Below the pieces are notes generated by a model. It was not told where the DNA came from and ran no database searches. It saw nothing but the letters and a program-made list of their open reading frames with translations. Below are positions 18,475 through 27,607 of a DNA stretch of 64,000 nucleotides, one piece after another; the first letter of the stretch is position 1, and each line of letters opens with the position of its first letter. A program made the translations under genes and the position numbers. Source of the stretch: Streptomyces zaomyceticus (lineage in GTDB: Bacteria > Actinomycetota > Actinomycetes > Streptomycetales > Streptomycetaceae); contig NZ_BNBZ01000005.1 in NCBI RefSeq assembly GCF_014656215.1, positions 1 to 64,000 on the forward strand, read 5' to 3'.

Positions 18475-20112
18475 ATGCGCATGCCCAGATTCGTCGCCCT
18501 CGTCTGTACCGCCGCGCTCGCGGCCTCCCTCACCGCCTGCTCCGGCGCCACCCGGCCCGGGGCCGGTGCCACCGGCGGTGCCGGCTTCGAGGTCACGCCG
18601 ACCTCACCACCCGCCCGGGGCACCCTGGACTCCTTCACCTGGTCGCTGTACGCCGAGCCGTACACCCTCGACTACGCCCTCGCGTACGACTACCCGCCGA
18701 ACACCGTGCTCGCCAACGTCTGCGAGCAGCTGCTCCGGGTCACCCCCGACCTGAGGATCGAGCCCGGCCTCGCGGTCAAGTGGGCGCGGCCCGACCCGCG
18801 CACCCTCGTCTACACCCTGCGCCCCGGGGTGAAGTTCCACGACGGCACCACGATGACCGCCGACGACGTCGTCGCCTCCATCGAGCGCCAGCGGGACCCG
18901 GCCACCGGCTCCCCCTGGGGCTCGGCCTTCAAGAACGTCGACTCCGTGGAGAGGACCGGGCCCCTGGAGGTGACGATCCGCCTCGGCAAGCCCGACGTCC
19001 TGCTCCACGAGCTCATGGCAGCCTCACCCGGAACCGTCGTGAGCGCCGCCTCCCTCACGAAGGAGGGCAAGGACTACGGCACCCCGAAGGGCGCCCTGAA
19101 CTGCACCGGCCCCTTCGCCCTGGAGAAATGGGCGCAGGGCGACAGCATCACCCTGCGCGCCAACCCCGCGTACTGGGACGAGAAGCTCGCCCCCAAGTCC
19201 CGCTCCGTGAAGTTCACCTTCGTCGAGGACCCGGCCGCCCGCTCCAACGCCTTCCTGTCCGGCACCGCCGACGGCGGCTACATGGTCCCGTCCACCGCCC
19301 TCGCCCACCTGCGGACCGCCGGCAAGGGCTCGCTCCTCTTCGGCCCCAACACCGCCGCCGCGAACCTCGCCGTCCTCGACTTCCACGGCCCCCTCGGCGA
19401 CCGCAGGGTCCGCGAGGCCCTCTCCATGGCGCTCGACCGGAAGAACATCATCAAGGCGGCGGCCGGCGGCGTCGGCCTCCCCGCCAGGGCCCCCGCCGCG
19501 CGCGGTGCCTGGGCGCTCGTCCCGGAGAAGACCCCGGCCCTCTACGACACGCTGCCCGAGCCGGTGTACGACATCGAGGGCGCCAAGAAGCTGGTCGGGG
19601 AGGCCGGTGCGAGCGGCCGCTCGATCACCGTCGTGACCAGCTCCCTCGCCCCCGAGATCAGCATCGTCGCCAACGCGGTCCAGGCGGCCGGCCGCCGGAT
19701 CGGCCTCGACGTCACCCTCAAGCCCGTCTCACCCGACGCGTACAGCAGCATCTTCGTCGACCCGAAGGCCCGCGAGGGGATCGACCTGGTCATCACCAAC
19801 GGCTACGACAACACCCCGGACCCGCTGGAGTTCTACCAGTACCTGCGCACCGGCGACTTCGGCAACTACGGCAACTGGTCCGACGCCGAGTTCGACGTCG
19901 CCTTCGACCGGGCCAACACCGAGCCCGACCCCGGCAAGCGCGCCGAACTCACCGCGGAACTCCAGAAGATCGCCCTGCGCGAACTGCCCGTCATCCCCGT
20001 GTACGAGGCGCCCTACTCGGTCTTCCTCGGCAAGCGGATCACCGGCGCACCCACCGGCATCGCCCAGCTGTACTACCCCTGGGCCGCGACGATCGGGGCC
20101 GCGCAGAAATGA
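18475..20112 (+). CDS. ABC transporter substrate-binding lipoprotein (Opp/Dpp type)
   Basis: A 545-residue SBP_bac_5 family protein. The N-terminus carries a lipoprotein signal: basic start, hydrophobic LVCTAALAASL, lipobox LTAC with the acylated cysteine at residue 22. The mature part has the family patterns GLAVKWARPDPRTLVYTLRPGVKFHDG and ALSMALDRKNIIKAA. It should bind oligopeptides or another large polar ligand outside the membrane and deliver it to the permeases encoded next. ATG 18475 is used; ATG 18481 is possible. It is the first gene of a five-gene operon under the LacI-type operators. Confidence 0.9.
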   Translation: MRMPRFVALVCTAALAASLTACSGATRPGAGATGGAGFEVTPTSPPARGTLDSFTWSLYAEPYTLDYALAYDYPPNTVLANVCEQLLRVTPDLRIEPGLAVKWARPDPRTLVYTLRPGVKFHDGTTMTADDVVASIERQRDPATGSPWGSAFKNVDSVERTGPLEVTIRLGKPDVLLHELMAASPGTVVSAASLTKEGKDYGTPKGALNCTGPFALEKWAQGDSITLRANPAYWDEKLAPKSRSVKFTFVEDPAARSNAFLSGTADGGYMVPSTALAHLRTAGKGSLLFGPNTAAANLAVLDFHGPLGDRRVREALSMALDRKNIIKAAAGGVGLPARAPAARGAWALVPEKTPALYDTLPEPVYDIEGAKKLVGEAGASGRSITVVTSSLAPEISIVANAVQAAGRRIGLDVTLKPVSPDAYSSIFVDPKAREGIDLVITNGYDNTPDPLEFYQYLRTGDFGNYGNWSDAEFDVAFDRANTEPDPGKRAELTAELQKIALRELPVIPVYEAPYSVFLGKRITGAPTGIAQLYYPWAATIGAAQK

Positions 20113-21062
20113 CCCGCTTCCTCCTCGGACGGCTCCTGGGCCTCGTCGCCGTGGTGTTCGTGACCTCCGTCGTGGTCTTCGGCACCATCCACCTGGCCCC
20201 CGGAGACCCCGTCACCTTCCTGCTGCACGGCCGCCCCGCGACCCCCGAGGCCGTCGCCGCCCTGCGCGCCGAACACCACCTCGACGACCCCCTCGTGGTG
20301 CAGTACGGCAGCTGGCTCGGCGGCGTCCTGAGCGGAGACCTCGGCCGCTCCGCCCAGTACCACCAGGACGTCACCGCCCTCCTCGGCTCCCGGCTCCCCG
20401 GCACCGCCCTCCTCGTCGGCTACGCGGCCCTCCTCGTCGCCGTCCTCGGGGTGAGCGCCGGCATCCTCGCCGCCCTGCGCCCCGGTCTCCTCGACCGGAT
20501 GGTGCTCATCGGCACGGGCGTCGCCACCGCCACCCCGTCCTTCGTCACTGCGATCGTCCTCGTCTCGCTCTTCTCCGTGCAGCTCGGCTGGTTCCCCGGG
20601 CCGGGCGGCGGCGCCGCGGAGGGCCTGGGCGCCCGGCTCCACCAGCTCACCCTCCCGGCGTTCGCCCTCGCCCTGACCTTCATGGGCCTGCTGGCCCGCG
20701 TCACCCGCTCCGCGATGCTCGACGAACTCGGCCGCGAGCACGTCGAGGTGGCGCGTGCCCGGGGCGTCGCCGGCCGGACCGTGGTCCGCCGGCACGTGCT
20801 GCGCAACGCGCTGGGCCCGGTCGTCACGGTCGGCGGGACCATGCTCGCCGGCCTGCTCATCAGCACGTCGATCGTGGAGACCGCCTTCGACGTGCCGGGG
20901 CTCGGCTCCCTGCTCGTGCAGTCGGTCACCGCCCAGGACTTCGCCGTGGTCCAGGCGGTCACCCTGCTCAGCGTGGTGGCCTTCGTCCTCGTCAACCTCG
21001 CGGTCGACCTGCTCGCCCCGCTCATCGACCCCCGTCTCTCCCCCGGGGAAGGCCCCTCATGA
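20109..21062 (+). CDS. ABC transporter permease (OppB/DppB type)
   Basis: A 317-residue inner-membrane permease. It has the DppB-like N-terminus (FLLGRLLGLVAVVFVTSVVVFGTIHLAPGDPV) and five to six hydrophobic segments. The cytoplasmic EAA-like loop (RSAMLDELGREHVEVARARGVAGRTV) contacts the ATPase. The ATG overlaps the binding-protein stop (ATGA), showing tight coupling. It forms the channel with the following permease. Confidence 0.92.
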   Translation: MTRFLLGRLLGLVAVVFVTSVVVFGTIHLAPGDPVTFLLHGRPATPEAVAALRAEHHLDDPLVVQYGSWLGGVLSGDLGRSAQYHQDVTALLGSRLPGTALLVGYAALLVAVLGVSAGILAALRPGLLDRMVLIGTGVATATPSFVTAIVLVSLFSVQLGWFPGPGGGAAEGLGARLHQLTLPAFALALTFMGLLARVTRSAMLDELGREHVEVARARGVAGRTVVRRHVLRNALGPVVTVGGTMLAGLLISTSIVETAFDVPGLGSLLVQSVTAQDFAVVQAVTLLSVVAFVLVNLAVDLLAPLIDPRLSPGEGPS

Positions 21063-21928
21063 CCACCACCCTCACCTCGGTGCCGTACCGCAGGCCGGGC
21101 CTGCGCGGACTGCGCCTCTTCGGCCGGGGGCCCCTGTTCGCGATCTCGGTCGCGGTGCTCGCCGCCCTCGTCCTCGTCGCCGTCCTCGCACCCGTCCTCG
21201 CCCCGTACGACCCCGAGGCGCTCGACCTCTCCGCGAGCCTCGTCGGCACCACGGGCGACCACCTCCTCGGCACCGACCAGTCGGGGCGGGACATCCTGTC
21301 CCGACTGCTCCACGGCGCCCGCACCGGACTCCTCGGGCCGCTCCTGGTGGTCGGTGTCTCCACCCTGCTCGGCACGCTCCTCGGCGTGGTGGCGGCCTGG
21401 CGGGGCGGCTGGGCCGACGCGGTGCTCTCCCGCTCGATGGACCTCGTCTTCGCGATCCCGGGACTGCTCCTCGCCATCCTGCTCGTCTCCGTCGTCGGCC
21501 CCGGCATGACCGCACCCGTCATCGCCATGGCCGTCGCCTACACCCCTTACGTGGGCCGGCTGGTCCGCGGCATCGCCCGGCAGGAGAAGGCACGCCCGTA
21601 CATCGAGGCCTATGTGGTGCAGGGCTGGTCCGGCCGGACCGTCTGCCTGCGCCACCTCCTGCCGAACATCGCGCCGACCGTCTTCGCCCAGTCCGCGATG
21701 AACTTCGGATACGCGCTGATGGACCTGGCGGCCCTGTCGTTCCTCGGCTTCGGCGTTCAGCCGCCCACCGCCGACTGGGGCGCCATGATCAACGAAGGCC
21801 AGGGGGCCGTCCTCCAGGGCGCGATGCTCCCGGCGCTCGCGCCGTCCGCGTGCATCGTCCTCGCGGTCGTGGCCTTCGGCATCGTCGGCGAGGGGCTCGC
21901 CGACCGGATCGCCCGGAGGGAGAAGTGA
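21059..21928 (+). CDS. ABC transporter permease (OppC/DppC type)
   Basis: A 289-residue permease with the OppC-type N-terminal extension and first membrane segment, then HLLGTDQSGRDILSRLLHGARTGL, the hallmark of the family. The EAA loop (EAYVVQGWSGRTVCLRHLLPNIAPTV) couples to the ATPases. The gene overlaps its neighbour by four bases (ATGA), and GGAGGG near its end serves the next gene. It is the second channel subunit of this importer. Confidence 0.92.
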   Translation: MTTTLTSVPYRRPGLRGLRLFGRGPLFAISVAVLAALVLVAVLAPVLAPYDPEALDLSASLVGTTGDHLLGTDQSGRDILSRLLHGARTGLLGPLLVVGVSTLLGTLLGVVAAWRGGWADAVLSRSMDLVFAIPGLLLAILLVSVVGPGMTAPVIAMAVAYTPYVGRLVRGIARQEKARPYIEAYVVQGWSGRTVCLRHLLPNIAPTVFAQSAMNFGYALMDLAALSFLGFGVQPPTADWGAMINEGQGAVLQGAMLPALAPSACIVLAVVAFGIVGEGLADRIARREK

Positions 21929-22917
21929 ACGCCATGACCAAGACACCGACCACACCCGTCCTGGAGATCGAGGACCTCGGAGTACGGCTCCCGGACCACC
22001 GGGCCGCCCGGCCCGTCCTGGACGGGGTGAGCCTGACCGTACGGCCCGGGGAGACCGTCGGCCTCGTCGGCGAGTCCGGCTCCGGCAAGTCGGTCGCCTG
22101 CCGCAGCGTCCTCGGACTCCTGCCCCCCGGCGCACACACCACCGGCCGGGTCCTGGTGTCCGGCCGGGACGTGCTGACCCTGCGCGCCAAGGAGCTGGCC
22201 GCGCTGCGCGCCCGCGAGGTCGCCATGGTCTTCCAGGACCCGCGCGCCTCCGTCAACCCGCTGCGCCGCGTGGGCGACTTCCTCACCGAGGGGCTGCGCG
22301 CCGCGGGCACCCCCGCCGACCGGGCCGCCGAGCGCGCCGAGGAACTCCTCGACGCCGTCGGCATCCGCGACCCGCACGGCGCCCTGCGCCGCTTCCCGCA
22401 CCAGTTCTCCGGCGGCATGCTCCAGCGCGTCGTCATCGCCGCCGCCCTCGCCGCCGAACCCGCCCTGCTGCTCGCCGACGAACCCACCACGGCGCTCGAC
22501 GTCACCACCCAGGCCGAGGTGATCGCGCTCCTGGCCCGGATGCGGGCCGAGCGCGGCACCGGGATGCTCTTCGTCACCCACGACCTGGAGCTGGCCTCGG
22601 CGATCTGCGACCGGGTGTACGTCATGTACGCGGGCCGGATCGTCGAGAGCCGGTCCACCGACGAACTCTTCGACCGCCCCCGCCACCCCTACACGGCGGG
22701 CCTCCTCGCCTGCACCCCGCGCATCGGGGCGGGCGCGCCCCCGCCCCGGCCCATCCCGGGCCGGCCGGTGTCGCTCGCCGAGACCCCGCCCGGCTGCGCC
22801 TTCGCCGCCCGCTGCCCCCACGCGGTGCCGCGCTGCGCCGAGGAGACGCCCGCACTGGCACCGCACGGCGAGGGGACGGCCGCGTGCCACCGCGCCGAGG
22901 AAGGAATCACGCTGTGA
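21925..22917 (+). CDS. ABC transporter ATP-binding protein (OppD/DppD type)
   Basis: A 330-residue ATPase with Walker A GESGSGKS, Q-loop FQDP, signature FSGGMLQR, Walker B LLLADEPTTALD and the switch histidine in FVTHDLELA. The C-terminal oligopeptide-transporter extension is complete: HPYTAGLLACTP, then a cysteine-containing PPGCAFAARCPHAVPRC, typical of DppD. I prefer GTG 21925, which overlaps the permease stop and has GGAGG five bases upstream. ATG 21934 is the alternative. Confidence 0.92.
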   Translation: MNAMTKTPTTPVLEIEDLGVRLPDHRAARPVLDGVSLTVRPGETVGLVGESGSGKSVACRSVLGLLPPGAHTTGRVLVSGRDVLTLRAKELAALRAREVAMVFQDPRASVNPLRRVGDFLTEGLRAAGTPADRAAERAEELLDAVGIRDPHGALRRFPHQFSGGMLQRVVIAAALAAEPALLLADEPTTALDVTTQAEVIALLARMRAERGTGMLFVTHDLELASAICDRVYVMYAGRIVESRSTDELFDRPRHPYTAGLLACTPRIGAGAPPPRPIPGRPVSLAETPPGCAFAARCPHAVPRCAEETPALAPHGEGTAACHRAEEGITL

Positions 22918-23651
22918 CCGAGGGACTGGTGGTCGAAGGGCTGAGCAGGCGCTACGGCCGGCACAAGGCCGTCGACGGGGTGTCGTTCACGCTGCCGCCG
23001 GGCGGCTCGCTCGCGATCGTCGGCGAGTCCGGCAGCGGCAAGACGACGACGGTCCGGATGATCGTGGGCCTGGAACGCGCGGACGGCGGCACGGTCCGGC
23101 TCGACGGCCGGGACCGCACGGCCCGGGCCCGGGGCCGTGCCGAACGGCTCGCCCGCGCCCGGGAGATCCAGATGGTCTTCCAGGACCCCTATCTGTCCCT
23201 CGATCCCCGGGTGACGGTGAGCGACTGCCTGGACGAGGTGCTGCGCCTGCACACCGGTCTGGACGGCTCCGCGCGCCGGGCGAGGGTCGCCGAACTCCTC
23301 GACCAGGTCGGACTCGGGGCCCGCGAGGCGGCGGCCCTGCCCCGTGGTCTGTCCGGCGGACAGCGCCAGCGCGTGGCGATCGCGCGCGCCCTCGCGGTGG
23401 AGCCCCGGGTCCTGGTCCTGGACGAGGCGGTCGCCGCGCTCGACGTGTCGATCCAGGCCCAGATCCTCGAACTGCTCCGGGACATCCGCGCCGGGGCGGG
23501 CATCGGCTATCTGTTCGTGACCCACGACCTGGCGGTCGTACGGCACATCGCGGACGAGGTGCTGGTCCTCCGATCGGGCGAGGTCATGGAGTCGGGGCCG
23601 GTGGACCGGGTGCTCGACGCGCCGGACACCCGTACACCCGACTTCTGTTGA
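22914..23651 (+). CDS. ABC transporter ATP-binding protein (OppF/DppF type), C-terminus apparently frameshifted
   Basis: A 245-residue ATPase with Walker A GESGSGKT, FQDPYLSLDP, signature LSGGQRQR, Walker B VLVLDEAVAALD and switch FVTHDLAVV. As read, it ends DAPDTRTPDFC. In the -1 frame starting at 23624, the same DNA reads GHPYTRLLLNSVPRRG and continues to a TGA at 23696-23698. HPYTR.LL is the conserved OppF continuation, so the gene appears to have lost one base near 23624, or the sequence contains an error there. The GTG start overlaps the preceding stop. The nucleotide-binding core is intact either way. Confidence 0.85.
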   Translation: MTEGLVVEGLSRRYGRHKAVDGVSFTLPPGGSLAIVGESGSGKTTTVRMIVGLERADGGTVRLDGRDRTARARGRAERLARAREIQMVFQDPYLSLDPRVTVSDCLDEVLRLHTGLDGSARRARVAELLDQVGLGAREAAALPRGLSGGQRQRVAIARALAVEPRVLVLDEAVAALDVSIQAQILELLRDIRAGAGIGYLFVTHDLAVVRHIADEVLVLRSGEVMESGPVDRVLDAPDTRTPDFC

Positions 23652-23810
23652 ACTCCGTGCCCCGACGCGGCGCCGGCGCCTGGGGCCGGACCGGCTGAGC
23701 GCGCGGGCACGGGTGCGTCAGCCGGCGAGGCCGGCACCCAGCCGGTCGCGGGTGGGCGCCAGGCGGGCACCCGGGACGCCCGGCGGCGCCCGCCCCGCGG
23801 CTCAGCCCCG

Positions 23811-24533
23811 CTACCCGCCTCCGCCGTCCTCGGCGTCGACGAGCAGCACCACATGAAGCGTCCGAGGGCCGTGCACCCCCTCCACCCGGTCGAGTTCGAT
23901 GTCGCTGGTCGCCGAGGGGCCCGAGATCCATGTCAGCGGGTGGCCCGGGTCGAGCCGGGGCAGTGCCCGCGGAACCGAGGCGACGATCTGGTCCGCCGTC
24001 CGTACGACGCAGATGTGCAGGTCGGGCACGAGAGTGAGGGAACGGCGGCCCTGTCCGGGGCCGCCGTCCAGGACGATCGTGCCGGTCTCGGCGATCGCCA
24101 GGGCGCAGCCGGTGACGACCGCGTCCGTGGCGTCGAGCTCGTACGGCGTGAGCGTCGCGTCCGGCACGGCCCCCGCCGGGGACGTCCTGTCCCCGGCCGG
24201 GACCCGCCCGCCCCGGTCATGGCGCTGTTCCACCGTGGTGCGGGACAGCCAGACGGCGGGCAGACCCGGCGGGACGGCGACCGAGCCCGCGCCGTGTTCC
24301 CTCAGCAGCCTCTCCACCAGGGAGGGGAGTTCGGCTTCCGTGCCGCGGTGCACCTTCGCCCGGTAGTCGGCGAGGTTCTCGTGCAGGAGATCGAGGAGCG
24401 CGGCCGGGTCGTCGGCGGTGTGGGCGGTGGCGTAGCCCCGTGAGGGTGGCGGGACGTCGGGGGCGCCGGCGAGCGCCGCCCGGACGCGGCCCAGGATCCG
24501 ATCGCGGGAGGAGGGCGTCGTGGGTGAGCTCAT
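23811..24533 (-). CDS. lutC: lactate utilization protein C (LUD domain)
   Basis: A 240-residue LUD-domain protein, third subunit of the LutABC L-lactate oxidation system. Visible family features are SSRDRILGRVRAAL at the N-terminus, VVTGCALAIAETGTIVLDGGPGQGRR in the middle and TWISGPSATSDIELDRVEGVHGPRTLHVVL at the end. It has no iron-sulfur cysteines, as expected for LutC. The ATG overlaps the lutB stop (ATGA). It ends in a GGGG tail. Confidence 0.9.
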   Translation of the reverse strand: MSSPTTPSSRDRILGRVRAALAGAPDVPPPSRGYATAHTADDPAALLDLLHENLADYRAKVHRGTEAELPSLVERLLREHGAGSVAVPPGLPAVWLSRTTVEQRHDRGGRVPAGDRTSPAGAVPDATLTPYELDATDAVVTGCALAIAETGTIVLDGGPGQGRRSLTLVPDLHICVVRTADQIVASVPRALPRLDPGHPLTWISGPSATSDIELDRVEGVHGPRTLHVVLLVDAEDGGGG

Positions 24534-26002
24534 GAGCGGTTCTTCCTCCACCAGTCGCGGAACGGTTCGGCGGGCATCCGAGGCAGATCCCTGCTGTCGG
24601 TCCACCCGCTCGCGCCGGGCAGTCTGCCGGGGTGCAGCCCGCGCGTCCTCGCCGCGACACGCTCGCCCGCCGCCAGGACCCCGGGACGGTCGAGGACCCA
24701 GCCCGCCGCCTTGACGGCGGCCTTCTCCAGCCGGTGTCCCCTGCCGCCCCGGTCGGCGACCTTCTCCCTGAGGTGGACGAGGACTTCGGGGATGTCGATG
24801 GCGACGGGGCAGACGTCGTAGCAGGCACCGCAGAGGGTGGAGGCGTAGGGGAGCGAGGCGTCGATCTCGCTCGTCGTTCCCCTCAGCTGAGGCGTGAGGA
24901 CGGCGCCGATGGGCCCCGGGTAGACGGAGCCGTAAGCGTGTCCGCCGGCCCGCTCGTACACCGGGCAGACGTTGAGGCAGGCGGAGCAGCGGATGCAGCG
25001 CAGCGTCTGTCGTCCGACCTCGTCGGCGAGCACGTCCGTGCGTCCGTTGTCGAGGAGCACCAGATGGAAGTCGGAAGGTCCGTCGTCGTCGCTCGTGCCG
25101 GTCCACATGCTCGTGTACGGGTTCATGCGCTCGGCGGTCGACGAACGGGGCAGCGTCTGCAGGAACACCTCCAGATCCCGCCAGGTCGGGACCACCTTCT
25201 CGATGCCCACCACGGAGATCAGCGTCTCGGGGAGGGTGAGGCACATGCGGCCGTTGCCCTCGGACTCGACGACGACCAGGGTGCCGGTCTCGGCGACCAT
25301 GAAGTTGGCGCCCGAGATGCCGACCTTGGCCCGCAGGAACTTCTCCCGCAGGTGCAGCCTGGCCGCCTCCGCCAGCTCGGCGGGGCTGTCGCCGAGACCC
25401 TCGGGCGCGGGGCGGCCCCATTTGCCCATCTCCGAGCGGAAGATGTCGCGGATCTCCCCCCGGTTGCGGTGGATGGCGGGGACCAGGATGTGCGACGGGC
25501 GGTCCTCGCCGAGCTGCACGATGAGCTCGGCGAGGTCGGTCTCGTACGCGGTGATCCCCTCGGCCTCCAGGGCTTCGTTGAGACCGATCTCCTGCGTGGC
25601 CATCGACTTGACCTTGACGACCTCGCTCTCGCCGGTCGCCTTCACCAGGTCGGCGACGATCCGGTTGGCCTCGGCCGCGTCCGCCGCCCAGTGCACCGTC
25701 CCGCCCGCGGCGGTGACCGACTCCTCCAGCTGGACCAGGTAGTGGTCGAGCCGGTGGAGCGTGCGGTCCTTGATCTGCTTGCCGGCCTCGCGCAGCTCCG
25801 CCCAGTCGTCGAGTTCGGCCACGGCCACCGCTCTCTTGTCGCGGATCGTGCGGGTGGCGTGGCGCAGGTTCGCCCGCAGGGTGTCGTTCCCCACGGCCTC
25901 GGCCGCGGCCTCGGGGAAGGCCGGCATACCGATGAAGGCCCGCCCGTCGCCCGGCCCCCGCCCGTCCACGCGCGCCGACGCGCGCGCCTTCTCTTCCTTC
26001 AC
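24530..26002 (-). CDS. lutB: lactate utilization iron-sulfur protein B
   Basis: A 490-residue protein joining an N-terminal LUD domain (AETGTLVVVESEGNGRMCLTLPE) to a C-terminal ferredoxin-like module with two [4Fe-4S] sites (CIRCSACLNVCPVYERAGGHAYGSVYPGPIG and CGACYDVCPVAIDIPE). In Bacillus subtilis LutABC oxidises L-lactate to pyruvate, and the same role is expected here. GTG 26002 overlaps the lutA stop (GTGA), so all three subunits are translationally coupled. A longer open frame to 26227 is only the shadow of lutA. Confidence 0.93.
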   Translation of the reverse strand: MKEEKARASARVDGRGPGDGRAFIGMPAFPEAAAEAVGNDTLRANLRHATRTIRDKRAVAVAELDDWAELREAGKQIKDRTLHRLDHYLVQLEESVTAAGGTVHWAADAAEANRIVADLVKATGESEVVKVKSMATQEIGLNEALEAEGITAYETDLAELIVQLGEDRPSHILVPAIHRNRGEIRDIFRSEMGKWGRPAPEGLGDSPAELAEAARLHLREKFLRAKVGISGANFMVAETGTLVVVESEGNGRMCLTLPETLISVVGIEKVVPTWRDLEVFLQTLPRSSTAERMNPYTSMWTGTSDDDGPSDFHLVLLDNGRTDVLADEVGRQTLRCIRCSACLNVCPVYERAGGHAYGSVYPGPIGAVLTPQLRGTTSEIDASLPYASTLCGACYDVCPVAIDIPEVLVHLREKVADRGGRGHRLEKAAVKAAGWVLDRPGVLAAGERVAARTRGLHPGRLPGASGWTDSRDLPRMPAEPFRDWWRKNRS

Positions 26003-26754
26003 GTCAGGGGCTCCTCTTCCGTGCTCGCGAGAATCTCGGCGATGTGCAGCGTGCGCTGCGGGGCGTCCCGGCGGCGCAGCATGCCGTCGATGTGCAGCAG
26101 ACAGGAGTTGTCCGCGCCGCACAGCACCTCCGCTCCGGTCGACAGGGAACGACGGATCTTGTCGGCTCCCATCGCCGTGGACACGGCGGGGTTCTTGACC
26201 GCGAACGTGCCGCCGAAGCCGCAGCACTCCTCCGCACCCGGCAGCTCCACCAGCTCCAGCCCCTTCACCGCCCGCAGCAGTCTGCGGGGCCGCTCGCCCA
26301 GGCCGAGCACACGCAGTCCGTGACAGGAGGGGTGGTACGTCACCGTGTGCGGGAAGTACGCCCCCACATCCGTCACCCCCAGCACGTCGACCAGGAACTC
26401 CGTCAGCTCGTACGTCCTCGGGACGAGGGAGTCGGCGGCGTCCGACAGCGCGCTGCCGCGCCCCTCGGAGCGTGCCTTGCGGCCGATCCGGGGGTAGTTG
26501 TCGCGCACCATGGCGACGCAGGAAGCGGACGGGGCGACCACATGGTCGTAGCCCTCGAAGGCCCGTGCCGTGCGGCGTACCAGGGGCTCGGTCTCCCGGC
26601 GGTAGCCCGTGTTGAACTGGGGCTGGCCGCAGCAGGTCTGGGCGGCGGGGAAGTCCACGGACACGCCGAGGCGTTCGAGCAGCCTGACGGTGGCGATGGC
26701 CGTGGACGGGTGGACCGCGTCGTTGACGCAGGTGGCGAAGAGGGCGACGCGCAT
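25999..26754 (-). CDS. lutA: lactate utilization protein A (CCG-domain Fe-S protein)
   Basis: A 251-residue protein with two cysteine-rich CCG motifs: FPAAQTCCGQPQFNTGY near residue 40 and GAEECCGFGGTFAVKNP near residue 175. Further cysteines lie in ATCVNDAVHPS and YHPSCHGLRVLG. This is the standard LutA/GlpC-type electron-transfer subunit. It is first in lutABC. Its ATG lies just behind the rhamnulokinase remnant (stop at 26754-26756), which suggests the operon once linked rhamnose breakdown, which yields lactaldehyde, to lactate oxidation. Confidence 0.92.
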   Translation of the reverse strand: MRVALFATCVNDAVHPSTAIATVRLLERLGVSVDFPAAQTCCGQPQFNTGYRRETEPLVRRTARAFEGYDHVVAPSASCVAMVRDNYPRIGRKARSEGRGSALSDAADSLVPRTYELTEFLVDVLGVTDVGAYFPHTVTYHPSCHGLRVLGLGERPRRLLRAVKGLELVELPGAEECCGFGGTFAVKNPAVSTAMGADKIRRSLSTGAEVLCGADNSCLLHIDGMLRRRDAPQRTLHIAEILASTEEEPLT

Positions 26755-27607
26755 CAGGAGTTCCTCGGGACGGGGTCGAGTCGGGTGGCGGCCGCGTCCC
26801 AGGCGGCGCCGTCGCCCCGGGGGGCGTAGTGCCTCAGGAGCTGCGTGGACGCGACGAGCCGGCGCATGGCGGGGAGGTCGCCGACCAGACCGGCGGCCCG
26901 GGCCCGGACGAGGATGTTACCCAGGGCCGTGGCCTCGGCCGGGCCCGCGACGACGGGCAGCCCGGTGGCGTCGGCGGTGAGCCGGCAGAGCAGGTCGTTG
27001 CGCGAACCGCCTCCGACGAGATGGACATGGGTGATGTCACGGCCCGCGAGCTCGGAGGCCCGGCGCAGGGTGCGCCGGTGGGCCGGCGCCAGGCTCTCCA
27101 GTATGCAGCGGACCACGGCTCCCCGGCCCTCGGGTACGGGCCGGCCGGTACGGGCGCAGAAGTCCCCGATACGGGCGGGCATGTCGCCGGGGGCGAGGAA
27201 CTCCGGCGCGTCCGGGTCGACGACCGAGACGAACGGCGCCGACCGGGCGGCCTCGGCGAGCAGCGAGGAGAGGGGGACGGGCCCGCCCTCCCCCTGTCCC
27301 AGGTGTGTCGGCATTCCTCGAGCAGCCACAGGCCCATGATGTTGCGCGGATAGCGGATCGTGCCGTCGACACCGCGCTCGTTGGTGAAGTTCGCCGCCCG
27401 GGACTCCTCGGTCAGGACGGGGGCGTCCAGTTCGAGCCCGGCCGGCGACCAGGTGCCGCACGAGAGGTAGGCGAAGCCGGGAGCGTTGGCCGGTACGGCG
27501 ACGACGGCGGAGGCGGTGTCGTGCGAGGCGACCGTCGTCACCGGGGTCAGCGGGTCGAGCCCGGTGTACGCGGCGACATGGGGGAGCAGGGTGCCCGCCC
27601 CGGTCAC
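26754..27607 (-). pseudogene. rhaB: rhamnulokinase remnant (N-terminal half missing, one frameshift)
   Basis: From 27607 leftward the frame encodes the FGGY-C half of rhamnulokinase (VTTVASHDTASAVVAVPA, AYLSCGTWSPAGLE, RYPRNIMGLWLLEECRHTW). The match then moves to the -1 frame at about 27280-27303 and continues (GPVPLSSLLAEAARS, RRASELAGRDITHVHLVGGGSRN, DLLCRLTADATGLPVVAGPAEATALGN) to the stop at 26754. About 230 N-terminal residues with the first half of the ATP/sugar site are absent. The remnant begins exactly at the sigma-factor stop (GTGA). It cannot be a working kinase as read. The frameshift lies in a G/C run and could be a sequence error; the missing half cannot. Confidence 0.85.
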
